NCBI GenBank assembly: GCA_037576195.1
Contig: CM075102.1
Coordinates: forward strand, 35,026,745-35,090,744
Direction of reading: 5' to 3'
DNA length: 64,000 bases
From: Phytoseiulus persimilis
Lineage: Eukaryota; Arthropoda; Arachnida; Mesostigmata; Phytoseiidae
Shown here: in pieces, positions 40,301 to 55,400 of the stretch
Layout: every line of letters starts with the position of its first letter
Position numbering within the stretch: position 1 is the first letter of the stretch
Notes under the pieces: generated by a model
The model's input: only the letters and a program-made list of their open reading frames with translations
Told to the model about the DNA's origin: nothing
The model's database searches: none
Translations under genes and position numbers: made by a program

Positions 40301-41785
40301 ATCCTCGGACGAGCATCAACTCACAAATCCGTCACCGGCTGACCTTCGGCCTCAGATTCACTCGCCAACTTCCAGTGGAGGGGGTCGAGTTGCTTCGTCA
40401 TCTTCCTCGGACGAGAGAATAGAGACCACGACCCAGAGCACCAAGCGCAAAACGTCTGAAATCGAAGAAGGTTCGTACCAGATCTCCCGGATCTCTCAGA
40501 AATCGTCGTGAGCGTTGCAAGAGCTGGCTTACAAGCCGATCTAGACCGTTTCGATGCTACTCACTGGGCTCTGACCCTCGACCCTGATCTCGCATGCACG
40601 TCTCGCAAACCCCCGCTCAAAGCGGAGTCGAGCATGTCGTGCTCGAAGGGGCCCGGCTTGAGTAGCGCGCAAATGCCAAGCTGCCCTCACGCGGAGACCG
40701 CTGGAATCCCCTGGGAATCTCGCATTAGGCTCGCGTTGTCTTCGGTCAAGCCTGTCGCGAACTACACGGAGTCTCGATGCGCGCAGCGGTCACGCGTGCT
40801 GCAGGAGCTCGTCGGGGCTACGACGCACGACTTAGAGAATCTTGGATGGTGTTCGTAGCTGGGCCTCAGGGCCAGAGTTCATTGTTGCGTAAGATCGACA
40901 GCGATTTCTCGCTGCCTCCTCTGTATCGGAAAGCAGGCATTGTAAGAGAGGAATGGAGCTTTGCTCCATTATCACTATCTGATGACTTTCTTGGGATGGC
41001 TTCAGTGATGCCGCCGAGAGTCGACATCGAGAGAGGAATAGCGTTTACGCAAGCTCCCACCTTCAATCCAGGGGAAAGGCACGCTCAACGCTCTCAGAAG
41101 CGGTAATGCATTCTTCTCCGACTCAATCAACTGATTCGGGAGGCTCGAGATCTCGCGACGCTGAGGATCAGCAGTTTCCGTTATTTTTTCATGAGAGATT
41201 CGCTCGTAATCCCGTTTGACCTCGATCCTGGGTCATTGTTCCTCTCCGCTGCAGCAGTGACGAACTCACTGATCTTCTCGAGTTTTGTTGGGATTCTGGT
41301 TGATAAGGGTATCGACTTCCGGAGAAAGCTGTTCGGCAGACACCAACTCGCCAAATCCTTCAAGGATTGGATCCCGCACCCGGGCACAAGATTTTGTTTC
41401 AAAAGTTTGTCGGACAGCTCCAGTGGGTTCGAGCAGCTCGAACAATGTTTTATATCGTTCCCTCTCTGAAGGGAGCGACGAGCTTCCAAGAGCTAGTTAT
41501 ATGGAGTTTCCAAACTTTGCAGGGGACGACGATGAAGAGGATACGGTGGACGAGTTCCGGGATGACGTTCGACCCTCGAAACGCGCGAACCTGAAATCCG
41601 AAGCAACCTTCGAATTTGTGAAAGCTCTTCAAGCAATTCAGAAAGTAGCCGCCCAGCTTCACGAGGCTCAACAATTCCAGCAGCGACTGATGGTACTCAA
41701 ACTGCAGTACCTGCAGGAGCAGCGGAACCATTTGGTGCAGATGGCGACAACGACAGCGACGACGTCGAACGGGCCGCAAAGTTGA
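37322..41785 (+). CDS. Myb/SANT-like DNA-binding protein, 5' incomplete
   Basis: Five exons join in phase with GT-AG borders: 37322-37509, 39645-39703, 39849-40027, 40193-40470 and 41523-41785 (stop TGA), giving about 321 residues. Exon 1 encodes the second half of a Myb/SANT-like trihelix domain of the NAIF1/MSANTD type: FNRDVTSEDKRRAWKEI, then VNSV and TECKKKWDNM, with the conserved AW..I and KKKW pattern. Exon 2 adds a basic proline linker ending RRLSDVVLRVI, also typical after this domain. Exons 3 and 4 are serine-, glutamine- and acid-rich and probably disordered. Exon 5 holds an acidic stretch, a basic patch (PSKRANLK) and a predicted coiled coil from FVKALQAIQ to YLQEQRNHLVQ. Family members bind DNA in the nucleus and NAIF1 partners the Harbinger-derived HARBI1; a role here is inference. 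The N-terminal helix (F-S/T..E...L) must lie in an unfound upstream phase-2 exon. Confidence 0.85.
39391..39430 (+). repeat. 20-bp tandem duplication
   Basis: Two adjacent 20-bp units differ only at the first base (C or T) and share GCTACGTTTCAAAGAACAC. A partial third unit (TGCTCCGTT) follows. It lies in intron 1 of the Myb/SANT-like gene and has no visible coding or regulatory role. Confidence 0.85.
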
Positions 41786-44700
41786 AGCTAACAAGCTGAA
41801 TCTCAAATTCGTATAATACTCAGCTGTGACTCACTAGAATAGAACTCACATTGAGCAGAGTAGATTCGACGGTGACCAAAGCGGAACTGGGAAGTATACA
41901 CAAGAGTTCAACCCGAAGTCATTCAAATCGTCTGTTTGTTTGTACACGAGGGGCGTGCGTGTTTGTTTTAGCAGATGTCTATTCATGTTTGTCTGTGTTC
42001 ACTTCGCTCCTACTCCACCGTTTCCTCCAAGTCGGCGAGAGAACTTTCATAAACGATTCCGTTAAGCGACACACGAAAGTATTTCATGCTCTTCTGCCTC
42101 TTTATGTGATTGCTGCTGAACCCTAGACGATTGTCTGTGCGGTTGTTGAGCCGCGTCTAATTCAGCGTGTCCAACGTTACGTCGTAGTATCTGTCCGAGT
42201 GAGAGAGCGAATACCTGAGTGACCGTTTGACTGTCCGGGAGAATTTTTGTGATAATACCGCCGAGGCGACAGAGACCTGAAATACAATCCAGGAACGAGA
42301 CCGAGATTGCAACTCTGGCATCATATAAAAAGAACTGCATCGATTAGGAGGCTCTAGTCACATCCGACATTGGACAGACGGCAAGGTCCTCTGGCGCTTC
42401 GTGAACAACATTCCTCAACTGCCCAGCTTAACGGACATCAAAAACACGTAGTAGAAACTCTGTTCCGCGTGGCGTCTTTTCTTCAAACCCACAGAGATCC
42501 ATCTGTTGACGGAAGCCAATTTTTCGCTCTAAGCTGGAAGTCGGTGTTGCACTTCATCTCATTCCTCGTTGATGCCATTGTCTTCGTTTTATACAGCGAT
42601 GAAGAACCTACAGAGCAATGGAGGAAAATGGAGTTAGCGAGCTCTTTCCCAACGTTCATTAGATAAGATACTAAGGTGATTATGAATACCACGTGAGTTT
42701 TTGAAGAAAATCGCTCGTCTGCTCCAGGTATCTGTGATTTGAATCTCAGGACTTACCAACTCTGCAGTTGGTGTGTCACTATCAAGACAACCTAATCTAA
42801 TAGGAACTTGGGTTTTAAATAACTATGAGATTCGACCAAATGGTGGGCATCTCCACTTCAGTTTTCGGATGCGGCTGGAACTATGCACAGGTGGCAGATT
42901 CTCCCCAGGAATTACTCGGACACACGTTCTTCCCACCGGGAATTTCACTTTGAGCCGAAAATTCTATGGATTACCTCTTTTCAACCTCGATGCTAATCGA
43001 GGCGTTCTTCAATCCTCTCTCTGCTCAGAACCAAGGATACGCTCCAATGCTCGTGTGGATGGTTCCCTTGGTCGACAAGCCTGTTTCCTGCGGTCCCGGT
43101 GATATCTGCAGTACACTTCGGAGAAATGTGATGTTCAAACACATTTGAGGAGTGTAACATACTGCTATTGCGCGAGTCATTCCCCGACAGATGAGCGCAG
43201 AGGGCGGAGACTGCAACCGATCATAAGTACAGTTTCGGCCGCACCTGAGAAGTTGAAGCGGCCATGCCTCCTCAGGAGATGATGAAAATGAGGGTATCGA
43301 AACATTGAAAATATTGAGAGCGGAGTGATTCCGCTGTTATTTGTCGTCGTATAGGAAGAAGAATCTTTGTCTTCAATGGATGACAATATCTGAGCGCATT
43401 TATGTACATAGCAAATGTAGAACCTGACGAGTTCTATCGAACGTTAAGCAAATTGAGCATCCTGTACCAGCCCGGAAATAAATTACGCTAGAGATTACCG
43501 AGACGGGAGATGATTTTTCCCTCAGACGGATCTGGAAAGTTATAGGTTGGGAATCATGAGATTCGGGGGGGAGATGCGGACGCCTTAGACCCAACAGTGA
43601 ACTCCAAAGAGCCTGTGCTCTTCCCCAAGGACATTCCTGAGAAACCTTTTACACCACTCATACCTCGATTCGAATCTCCTCTCTGGAGGGAAGGACGTAT
43701 TGACCTGCCTCTCTCCACTCCAAGAACAGACGTTTGACGTGAAGAGAATGACGTCTCGTTTCGAGGTTTCCGTCGGACAACAGATTTTAGTCAGGCCTGC
43801 TGCGACTCTCCCAAAGAATTCCGTTTTGTACGCTATCTCGGGTTCCGAATAGCGGAATTTCGCTTCATATGCATGTTGACTCAAAGTGCACAAGATGCCT
43901 TCCTGCTCAAAGGTTCATCTGTTCCCCTGCCACCACATCAATTCATTCTGGAGTCTCCTCAAAAATAGGGCAATGACTTATTCAAATATTGTCGCAGAAT
44001 TCACCTGAGCGCTGTGGGAACTCTCGGAGATGGCAGGGCACTGAGGACTTTATTCTGGGGAAAAGTAACCGATTTCCTGGGAAGGCTGATTGCGCTTCTT
44101 GCTCGAAAGCCCTGCGATGAAGTCAACTATTTCAGCGGCTCGCAAGGGAGCACGGATCCCGATACTGAGATTGGCTCAACGACGTCAATTCTCGCCGAAG
44201 ACTTCGTCTCTGAGCCTGTGAGCTTTCGCTCGTCAACTCGGAAGAATCGCTTCCAGCGGGAATGTTCTCCTCAAACCTCGCTGAATTTCCAACTGATGAG
44301 TCTTCGGAAATCCGCGAGCGGACTTCTGGAGCTCAAACGCTCGGAACCTCCCGTTCTCCTCCTCCTGCACCACCAGACAGTCGAGCTGTATAACTCTGGG
44401 TTGAAGCAGAGAAACTTGAGGTGATAGTCCCGTTGCTGAGAAATTTCGAACCGTGACACAGATTCCAAAGATTCGCGGACAGGCCTTTGTTTGAGAGACT
44501 CTGCCGTTAACAGACGGTTTCCGTCCGAAGTTGTAAGCGTTGAGAAGTACGTCAGAATTAACAAATGTCGCTCAACGAGGCGAGAGTCTGTCCCAAGGCA
44601 CAGCGAGGAGGATTAGGTAATAAGCTTGCCTTCGTTGAAAGAACATGAGGGAAACAAAGTCACAACGGGGAGATAATTGGACACGTTAGTCCAATTAGCT

Positions 44701-46740
44701 ACTCCGCCGAAAACCTCTCGAGCTCATCCGCCGTCGGCTGAGTCGCGTGGTTTCAACGAGACTGATGCGATTGAAAAAATCGGGTTCCAAGTTCCAGTTC
44801 TCCGCCGTGGCTCAGAATCGATCAATTGCCCCACCTGTTGCAACTATTGATTTACACATTTCATTACGTGAGGGCGCGGAGAGAGCCCGCTCATGAATAC
44901 TCTCTGCTTCGGAGTTCGCACTGCGGCACTAATTGCCATAAGTTTCGCACCTTTCGAGCCGCAGGAGCTCGGCACTCCCGAGCCGGGAGAGGGTCGAATA
45001 TTTGGAAGAGAGAGGGCGTCGCCCCAGGAACCGGAGCTGTCTGAGCGAGTAGCCAAGATTGTGATTTGTGCGAAACTTGAGAGAGAACTTGCCGTCTGAG
45101 TCCTCCTTCGCGATGCCCACGAGGAAGGAAAATTCGTTCAAAATGTATTCCAAGTCAAGGACGCCGTGGGAGGCGTAGAAGAATCGCGAGCAAAAATCAT
45201 GTTAGGGTTCTTCTCGGAATGACATCCTCGAGGTGCGAACATTCCTTCACCAAGGTCATGGGTTCTCAAGATTCGATTTCCGAGAATCGCAGACATTCTC
45301 ACTGGAGGCCGGTTCGTTCCTCTCTCTTGACAGAGAACTGACGGAGCACATCGTCTTGGCCGCTGTTCGGAGCTGGCTCGCAATTGCGACAATTCCCTGC
45401 ATCACAGTTTGCGTTCCACTCTGAGAAGAGAGAGGAAGCTGGAATAACCTAGAGCGACTGCCACGATCCTTCCGGAGCCGGAAACTTCCGCCACTCTTAG
45501 GTAAGCGCGAGATGTGGTTTTCAGAGGACCTCCGAGGAGTCAATCCCCGTAAGCGGCTCCGAAAGGGACGGAACTCTTCAGACGGATCCGAGTGCTTGAG
45601 TGTAAGTATGCACCTCAAGCGCATTCGCAATGCATGATTTAGCCGCTCCATTCTTTCCATGATGGGGAGTTTTTCGCGAACTAAACGGAACTTCGCGGGG
45701 AATCCCCGGGGTCGTAGCGCATATTGAGCCAGACCGAACCACGCTCGGCCTTCTTGGCTTTACTCTGCTTCCGTGGAGAAGCCGTGAATAATTCTCTGAA
45801 TAAAGAAGCTGTTCCACAAAAACGAGCATTTCCGGTCCTCGAGAAGCATGTGGTTTCATTTCGGACGCCCGCTGGGTCCATTGAACGCTTCGCTCACAGT
45901 CAGATGGACTCTTTTGGAGACAGTACGAAACATTCAGAGATCGAAGCATGGCAGGTCGGTCCGATTTTTTCTAGAGTGGATCGGAATCTATGGATTAATG
46001 CAGTAATTGACCAATCACATCATTTGTCTCACTTTATAGATGCCTGACTCTCCCAAAAGACTCGTTTTGAGCTGTTCCTTAGAGTTTTTGAACTGCGACT
46101 CCCCCGGCCTCCGGTAGCGTCGCTCGAGACAGCGTCAACGTGGCCAGCCAAATCTGCAGGCTTGATGCAAACTACGTTCACCACTCGGCTCAAAGGTGCG
46201 ACGAGGCATTTTCGCGTGGGTATGTGCATCCTTGAAATCTCGCTTATCAGATGGCCGACTTTTTGCTACAACCAGCCTGACAGATAACGCGATTCTCGCT
46301 GTCCGGCAAACTTTCCTCGGAGAAAAAAGAACGAAAAATAAGTGAAGTTATCTGTGGGATTTTAGGGGGGTTTGTTTGGAAGAATACAGTGCCGCTGCTG
46401 AAATTTCGGAGCTGGGGAAGGGAGTGAACGGCGACGGCATCGGGCCTGGGTGGGATATTGTTGCGCTTCTCAACGACTAGATGCCCGAGTAGCGCCGAGC
46501 AAAATCACCGATATTCTTCGCAAACGACAACGATATTTGCAAAATTCCCCAGGTGAGTATATTGCCCGACTTCCAGCTCATCACAAGGTTCTGCATGGGA
46601 CTGTAATGTGGAAATTAATTGATGTCAAGGTCGCCACACGGAGGTAGCTGCCGTAGAGCTCTTCCCAGGAGGACGAGGCTGAGCCCCCCTGGCGAACTCG
46701 GGAAAGCGATTCAATCAATCATTAAGTGCTGTGATTTCTC
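41786..46740. other. Intergenic stretch between Myb/SANT-like gene and Hsp70
   Basis: About 5 kb that should contain the 3' untranslated region of the Myb/SANT-like gene. I saw no clear AATAAA close to its stop. The longest open frame (44014-44424, 136 codons, plus) sits after an acceptor-like CAG and reads as a leucine- and serine-rich peptide, but its length is within chance expectation and it matches no known family. Confidence 0.45.
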
Positions 46741-46754
46741 GCGGAGCAGATCAC

Positions 46755-47029
46755 AGAGTTTATAAGGCTAGCAGATGCATGCTCTCGCATGGGCCGAATA
46801 AAAATTTTCCGTCGAACCCCTGAGGGGCTTTTGCGCCACCTCGAAACACGTCGTCTCACGATATGAGAATATACAGAGCGCGGGAAGTTGCGTGAACAAA
46901 GAGAAATGACGTCGAGACACGTACTTCATTTTTCCGGCTGACCTTGTTAGAAGTGCCGGACGCCACTCCGGTGAGGCAGGGGTTCGGTCAAACATTCTCG
47001 AACTGAACGTCGATCTTATTTCAGCGGGA
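46755..47029 (+). promoter_or_regulatory. Possible Hsp70 promoter / 5' UTR region
   Basis: A TATA-like TTTATAAGG lies about 270 bases before the Hsp70 ATG, and an acceptor-like TTATTTCAG ends 5 bases before the ATG (AG at 47023-47024), so a 5' UTR intron is possible. I could not find a convincing heat-shock element array (alternating GAA and TTC at 2-base spacing), so heat inducibility is not supported by sequence alone. Confidence 0.25.
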
Positions 47030-49608
47030 ATGGCGCCTTCGGTCGGCATCGACCTCGGCACGACCTTCTCGTGCGTGGCTGTCTTTCAAAACGGCAAAGT
47101 GGAGATAATAGCAAACGAACACGGGAACAGAACTACTCCGTCCTACGTGTCTTTTACCGAGTCTGAAAGGCTGATTGGCGAGGCGGCTAAATCTCAGGCT
47201 TCCATGAACGCTCGGAACACGGTTTTTGATGCGAAGAGGCTCATCGGACGGCGATACAACGACCCTCAAATTGCGGAAGATCTCAAACATTGGCCCTTCG
47301 CAGTGATCAACGATCATGGAAAACCTGTCATCCAAGTCGATTTCAAAGGGAAGAAGAGAACGTTTGCTCCCGAGGAGATTTCGTCAATGATTCTGGGAAA
47401 AATGAAGGAAATCGCTGAAACTTATCTGGGCACCCCCATAAAAGACGCTGTCGTCACCGTACCTGCCTACTTCAACGACTCGCAGCGGCAGGCCACGAAG
47501 GACGCGGGCGTTATTGCTGGACTGAACGTCTTGCGTATTATAAACGAGCCCACTGCAGCTGCAATCGCTTACGGGCTTGATAAGAAGCTTGAAGGCGATC
47601 GCAATATCCTGGTCTTCGACCTTGGCGGAGGAACTTTCGACGTTTCTGTCCTGACCATAGCGGACGGGTCCATGTTCGAGGTTAGAGCCACCTCCGGCGA
47701 CACTCACCTGGGGGGCGAAGACTTCGACAACAGGATGGTGAACCATTTCGCTTCGGAATTCAAACGGAAATTCCACAAAGATCTCTCCGGAAATCCCAAA
47801 GCCATGCGCAGGTTGAGAACGGCTTGTGAACGTGCCAAGCGAACGTTGAGCGCAAGCGCGGAAGCCAGTATCGAAGTTGATTCCTTGTACGACGGCGAAG
47901 ATTTCTACGCGAAGATAACACGCGCTCGTTTCGAAGAGCTATGCGCGGACCTTTTCAAGTCGACGCTGATTCCAGTTGAGAAAGCTTTGAGCGACGCCAA
48001 GCTGAAGAAGACGCAAATCAATGAAATCGTCATGGTGGGCGGTTCGACCCGTATCCCCCGGGTGCAAAAGTTGCTGAAGGATTACTTCGATGGACACGAG
48101 CTCAATATGTCCATCAATCCGGACGAGGCTGTGGCTCATGGGGCCGCGGTGCAAGCAGCCATTCTTCGAGGGGATAAGAGCGATGCCATCCGGGACGTAT
48201 TACTTGTCGATGTCACCCCTCTGTCGCTTGGAATCGAAACAGCAGGAGGTGTCATGAGCAACCTTATCAACAGGAACGCAACCATACCTTGCAAAGCGAC
48301 TCAATTCTTTTCGACCTATAGAGACAACCAAATGGGTCGGTGTTTCCCCGTCTTAGTCTCGAGAATTCGGCTTCACTTGATTGAGATTGACTTCTGTTGT
48401 TCTTCAAGGTGTGACCATTCAAGTGTTCGAGGGCGAGAGGGCGCTGACGAAGGACAACCATTTGCTCGGCAGCTTTAATCTCGACGGTATCCCGCCGGCT
48501 CCGCGCGGGATCCCCAAGATTGAGGTGACATTCGATCTCGACGTTAACGGCATTCTCGAGGTGTCAGCCCGAGACTGCTCCTCTGGGAAGAGGAAGATGA
48601 TCAAGATTACCAACGATAAGGGTGCGAAAAAACAGGAGATGAAGGACGAGAAGTCTTTACTGTTCGCAGTCTCTCCCAGCCCCGATGAGAAACTGGGTAG
48701 AAAGGTTGTTACTCAACCCGCCGGAGAACCCAGTTAGCGTGTGGCTGAGAGGACCTCCAGATAACGGCGAGATCGTTATCGTTTTCGTGCCCGATCCTAC
48801 TTTCCCTCGCACAGAGTTCCCCCGATCCTTTGTCTTCCGAAGCGACGATCCAGCGCTTCCGGGGCTCCGATCCGCAGCTGATGTCTAGCCCGAGCGACTT
48901 TCCGTTGCTGTTCTGATCTCGTGCAGGTGGTTGCTAATTGTCTTTCCAGGTCGTTTGACGCATGAAGAGATCGACAGAATGCTGCAGGATGCTGAGAGAT
49001 TCAAAGTGGACGACTTGCGCATGAAGGAAAAACTTGAAGCAAAGAGCGAATTCGAGGCCTACGTTTTTGCGGTCAAGGCAGCAATCGATGAAAGCGGAAA
49101 CAGACTGACGACTCAGGAGAAGGTGAGTTTTCCCCTCCCCCAGCTCCATTAAAAGACATTCGTTCCACCGGCAGTGCGAGAATTGATTCCTTGTTTGCTT
49201 CCCTCGCCTGGGTTTCACTGTCACAAATCACAACGACGACGCTGCCTCGTATGACCATGAGAACGCCAAAGGAGGGAAACCCGGGAACCGTCACATCGGG
49301 TCACGCTCGTGAGGCTGTAATGGGACTGTGACCGTGGCAGCCGTCACCCAGGTCCGCGCGCTCTCTGACATTCCCGACCCCGGAGTCACTGGAGGACTGC
49401 GTTTTTCCTATCATTACTTTCTCCTGAGCAGGCGTGGGCGCTGGCGAGAATCGAAGAGAACGAAGCCTGGATCGAGACAGAGTCCAACTCCGCTACGAGA
49501 CCCGAATTCTTGGCTCGTCTGCGCTCTCTGGAAACCGAAATGAGACCGCTGATGATGAAGCTTCACGGGAGGTCGCCGGGAGTTCAAGATATGTTTCCAC
49601 TCGATTGA
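47030..49608 (+). CDS. HSP70: Cytosolic-type Hsp70 chaperone without EEVD tail
   Basis: Four exons (47030-48335, 48409-48621, 48950-49122, 49432-49608) join in phase at GT-AG sites into 622 residues. The ATPase domain is intact: [14 protein letters not shown] at the N-terminus, [48 protein letters not shown] and [16 protein letters not shown]. It is followed by the linker and substrate-binding domain ([51 protein letters not shown]) and a helical lid. There is no signal peptide or transit sequence, so it is cytosolic or nuclear. It lacks the usual Gly/Met/Pro-rich tail and terminal EEVD, ending GVQDMFPLD, so it probably cannot dock TPR co-chaperones through EEVD. Several variants ([19 protein letters not shown]) and three introns mark a divergent constitutive-type paralog rather than a classic intronless inducible gene. 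Confidence 0.97.
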
Positions 49609-52095
<2,487 letters not shown>

Positions 52096-52433
52096 GGAGT
52101 GTGACTTCTAGCAACCAGACGGGCAAACGCCTGTTTTGAACAAACAAAAAAAACAGAAAATACCGTGCAAACTCATCGAGGCTGAGATCAAAACACTCTG
52201 GCGAGGAGCCATCGGCCGAGGCAAGCAGGATCTATGACTTTTTCCTCATCGGCTGCCGATCTAACAGAAACAAAAAATCTATTGTGCATCGAAAGATCTT
52301 CCATAAAACTATTCAGCTATGGAAGCATGTAAGACCACCGGTCTGTCCCTATTCTCGTCGATAACCGATCTAAAACTAACGCGAACTGTAATTTGTAGTG
52401 TGATAAGAAGCGAGAAGAATTGAAGAATTTCTC

Positions 52434-52439
52434 AATAAA
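52434..52439 (+). terminator. Candidate poly(A) signal of H3 gene
   Basis: AATAAA 339 bases after the H3 stop codon, on the same strand. It is the nearest clear hexamer downstream. Together with the missing histone stem-loop it suggests a polyadenylated H3 mRNA, though one hexamer can occur by chance. Confidence 0.35.
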
Positions 52440-55400
52440 AAGATCATTGTGACGGAAAGATCTCATGTTGTCATTCGGTGCTTGAAGCTCGTTGGGAGAA
52501 GGAAACGTCCCTCCTGGAAGTCGATTTTGTGCTGAAGCTCTCGATTTCCGAATTCCGTATGGTCCAGATACACTTCCAGCCGGCTCACGAATGATCGGGT
52601 TACGCTTCCACCTTTGAGATTCCAATTTTCACAGCGAATCAGTTGGCAACAACACCCGAGAGCCTTGAATTGGTCTCCTCTTACAACTCAAATCAAGGGA
52701 TGAACAGGGATCTAAATATATATTGAGGAAGTGGTGCCATAATTTCTTTGCCTCATCGATCGCCACATCTCTAGGGGTATCGAATCAATGAAAGCCTCCG
52801 GTGGGTCATCTCAAAATATTGCTTGATTCGGGAACCAAGTCACGCGACGTTCTGCTTTCGGTGATGCGGCACCGCGCCGTCTTTCTGCCGCACCGGCCCA
52901 ACTCGAACAGAATTAGCTTTCACATGGAATGAATCTGTCTCGAACTTCTCGGTCCCCGAGAGATTCATCTCCCAAATAGTCGTGCTGATGAGTCCGGGGA
53001 ACAGGTGGTACATCAATTATTATAACAAAATCCTGAATCCTACAGCGAATCTCAAGTTTAGTCTCCAGATGATCCTCCGCTGCTCTCGGGGAGGTCCATG
53101 GCCAGCTGAAGTGCTGTTTGAGAGTCCGCTCTGATTTATGTTCAAAAGCTGATTCCATCGAGTCATAGTTCGGCCCAAGGCGACAGAAAATGCAACTTGA
53201 AGGAGTCAAGATCGGTTTCTAGAAAATCGGTCAGATACCTCGGAACGGATCGTTTGCTTTGCATGTTGCTCGCCAGCGCTCGCGGGTCGCCACTGGCTTC
53301 CAAAGTCAGTCTTGTTTTGCCTTCTCTGTTCCTCGTGAGTTTCCTCCAGGAGAGCACTTCGAGAGCGCGAAGAGGGATCCCATCGCCACCAGAGTTCAGT
53401 TTCGTCTTCTCTCCTTTCGGCTGCAGGTCATTCTTCGGTATTTTCCCTCAGGCTGTTTCCCTATGAATTCGCGCTTCCGAGAAAGGGGAAATACAGGCGG
53501 CGATGTGATCGAAGTCAGCGACTTGTTGCTCCTTTGGGCGGATAATAGAGTTCAGGATAGGACTCCGACTATCCATGAGAATGATCCTGCGTGACGTTCT
53601 GCTGTGTCTCGCCACGTCCTTCTCTAGCTCAATCGAAGTTTGCCAGCGTTTGCTGCCGATCCGTTTCGCACCGTTCCGAATCTCATCTATTTCTAGGTTC
53701 TCCCTACTCAACTATCGCCTGCCTCCTTCATCCGAGCGTCTCCGGCCATACCGTTCGCTCATGTTCCGTCTGCCCAGCGGCGCTGAGTTCCCCTGCTAGA
53801 GGCCCTCGTCTGTCTCCCAGCTCGACGTGAGATACATATCAAAGTGGAGCACATTCGATATTTAGAGGAAGCTGGCGTCTTGTTCCTGTCGGCTCCTCGA
53901 CAATGTCGGTATCCGGAGGTCTTTCAGTTGTATCGGAAGCTCGCTCGCGGCTTGACTGGGAGATGGCTGAGCGACGTTCGGGTAAAACGAAGAAAAGATG
54001 ATGCCTCGAGGCTGTTGAAGCATATTTCATTCGTGCGTCCGAGCTCATGACGGGATAGCCACAATAGCTGGAGCACCTAGTTTCCTTGCGCAAGAACGTT
54101 TTCTGTCGTTTTCTCCAGGTTCATGTTTGAATCCCCCGGGCCCTGGACATGCGAACTCGCGTCTTCCACCGGAAATCTCGCTACGTGTTCAAGGCGCTTC
54201 CAATTCCACACTCCAAAACTCTATAGTTCCTCCCTCAGAGAGCTCATCAGCACGCAGTGAATCGAGTTTTCATATTTCACCGTTTCCGCACTCCAACGTA
54301 GTTATCGCCGCTCCTCAAGGCTTGCAGCACTGAGGCCTCGCTCAACGTAGTCCCACGAGTCACGCATTGTTTTAGTTCACGTCTGACGGCCGCACGCGGG
54401 AGCATCGCGAGTCGTCCATAATTCGATTTATTATGACGGTAATGAATTAGATGAAAACAGCGCACGCCTTCCATCTCTTGTGCGACCGATACTCGGAGAG
54501 GCGAACCGCGAGAGCAGCCCAAGAGGCGGAGGCCTTCGTTCCTGCGGTAGCAATTGAACACATTCTGCTGAGAGCACCACCAGCACCCGGGTTAAGAGTC
54601 TTAACGACGGCGAGGGATCCTAAGCAGAAAGCCTCCGTTCGCCCCTTATTCCTCCTCATGTCGTCGCAGCTCTTCATTGGCTGCTCGCGGTCCTCTTTTG
54701 CTTCCCGACCGACCGCGACGACTACCTGAGTTAGTTTGAGTGTCTCAAGGCTTCGAGTGGGCTGCTCGAAGAATTCGAGCCGGAAACTCGGCCGGAGGAG
54801 GAGAAAAGAAATGTGACGGACTCGAGGACCGTTTCAACGATCTCTTCGACCGCCTATCATCTATGTCGTAGTTCTACCAGCTTGACGGGGTATTTCGAGA
54901 CTCCATCGGCACCCATTCACCAACATTTCACCAACCCAGGGATGACTCCTAGGATTGGTACGAACCATCCGGAGTTTGGACCTCAAGCCCCCAGGGAAAG
55001 CATGTGCACGGATCGCCCTGCTGCATGGAGCAGGTCAACCGCATCATTGACCCACTTCGGTTCCGTACTGTGTCAACGTGGACTTGCAAGATTCAATCCA
55101 TGATTTATGTACAGCCACGAATTATTGAAAAGTCATTCGGCGAAAGGTTCTCTGGTTCTGCGTTCTTTGAGTGGCAATGTTCTAAGAGCCAGCTCGATAG
55201 GCTCCGAGTGGCTGACTTCCTGACCCATATCCATACTCTGATCAGAGTTACCGAATCAAATCCGGCCTCAATCAAAGGAATTCGCTTGATTAGTTCGGAA
55301 GCCGAGCGTTCCATCGATATCACTCTGTCCACATGACCGTGACGGTTGAGGCTTCCACTCCCGTGTGGAGTAGGCATACCATGAAGCGACGCAGAAGGAA

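Noticed and set aside
47021-47335. 104-codon minus-strand frame over the Hsp70 start
   Set aside because: It is antisense to a well-supported Hsp70 exon, a common shadow of this conserved gene.
52096-52135. GGC-AAAC-GCC small stem after the H3 stop as a histone 3' stem-loop
   Set aside because: The stem is only three base pairs and does not match the conserved 16-base histone hairpin.
53346-54047. Three plus-strand frames with splice-like borders that seemed to form a gene
   Set aside because: The opposite strand at the same positions is equally open and equally protein-like, the joins need an unexplained stop to be skipped, and no family is recognised.
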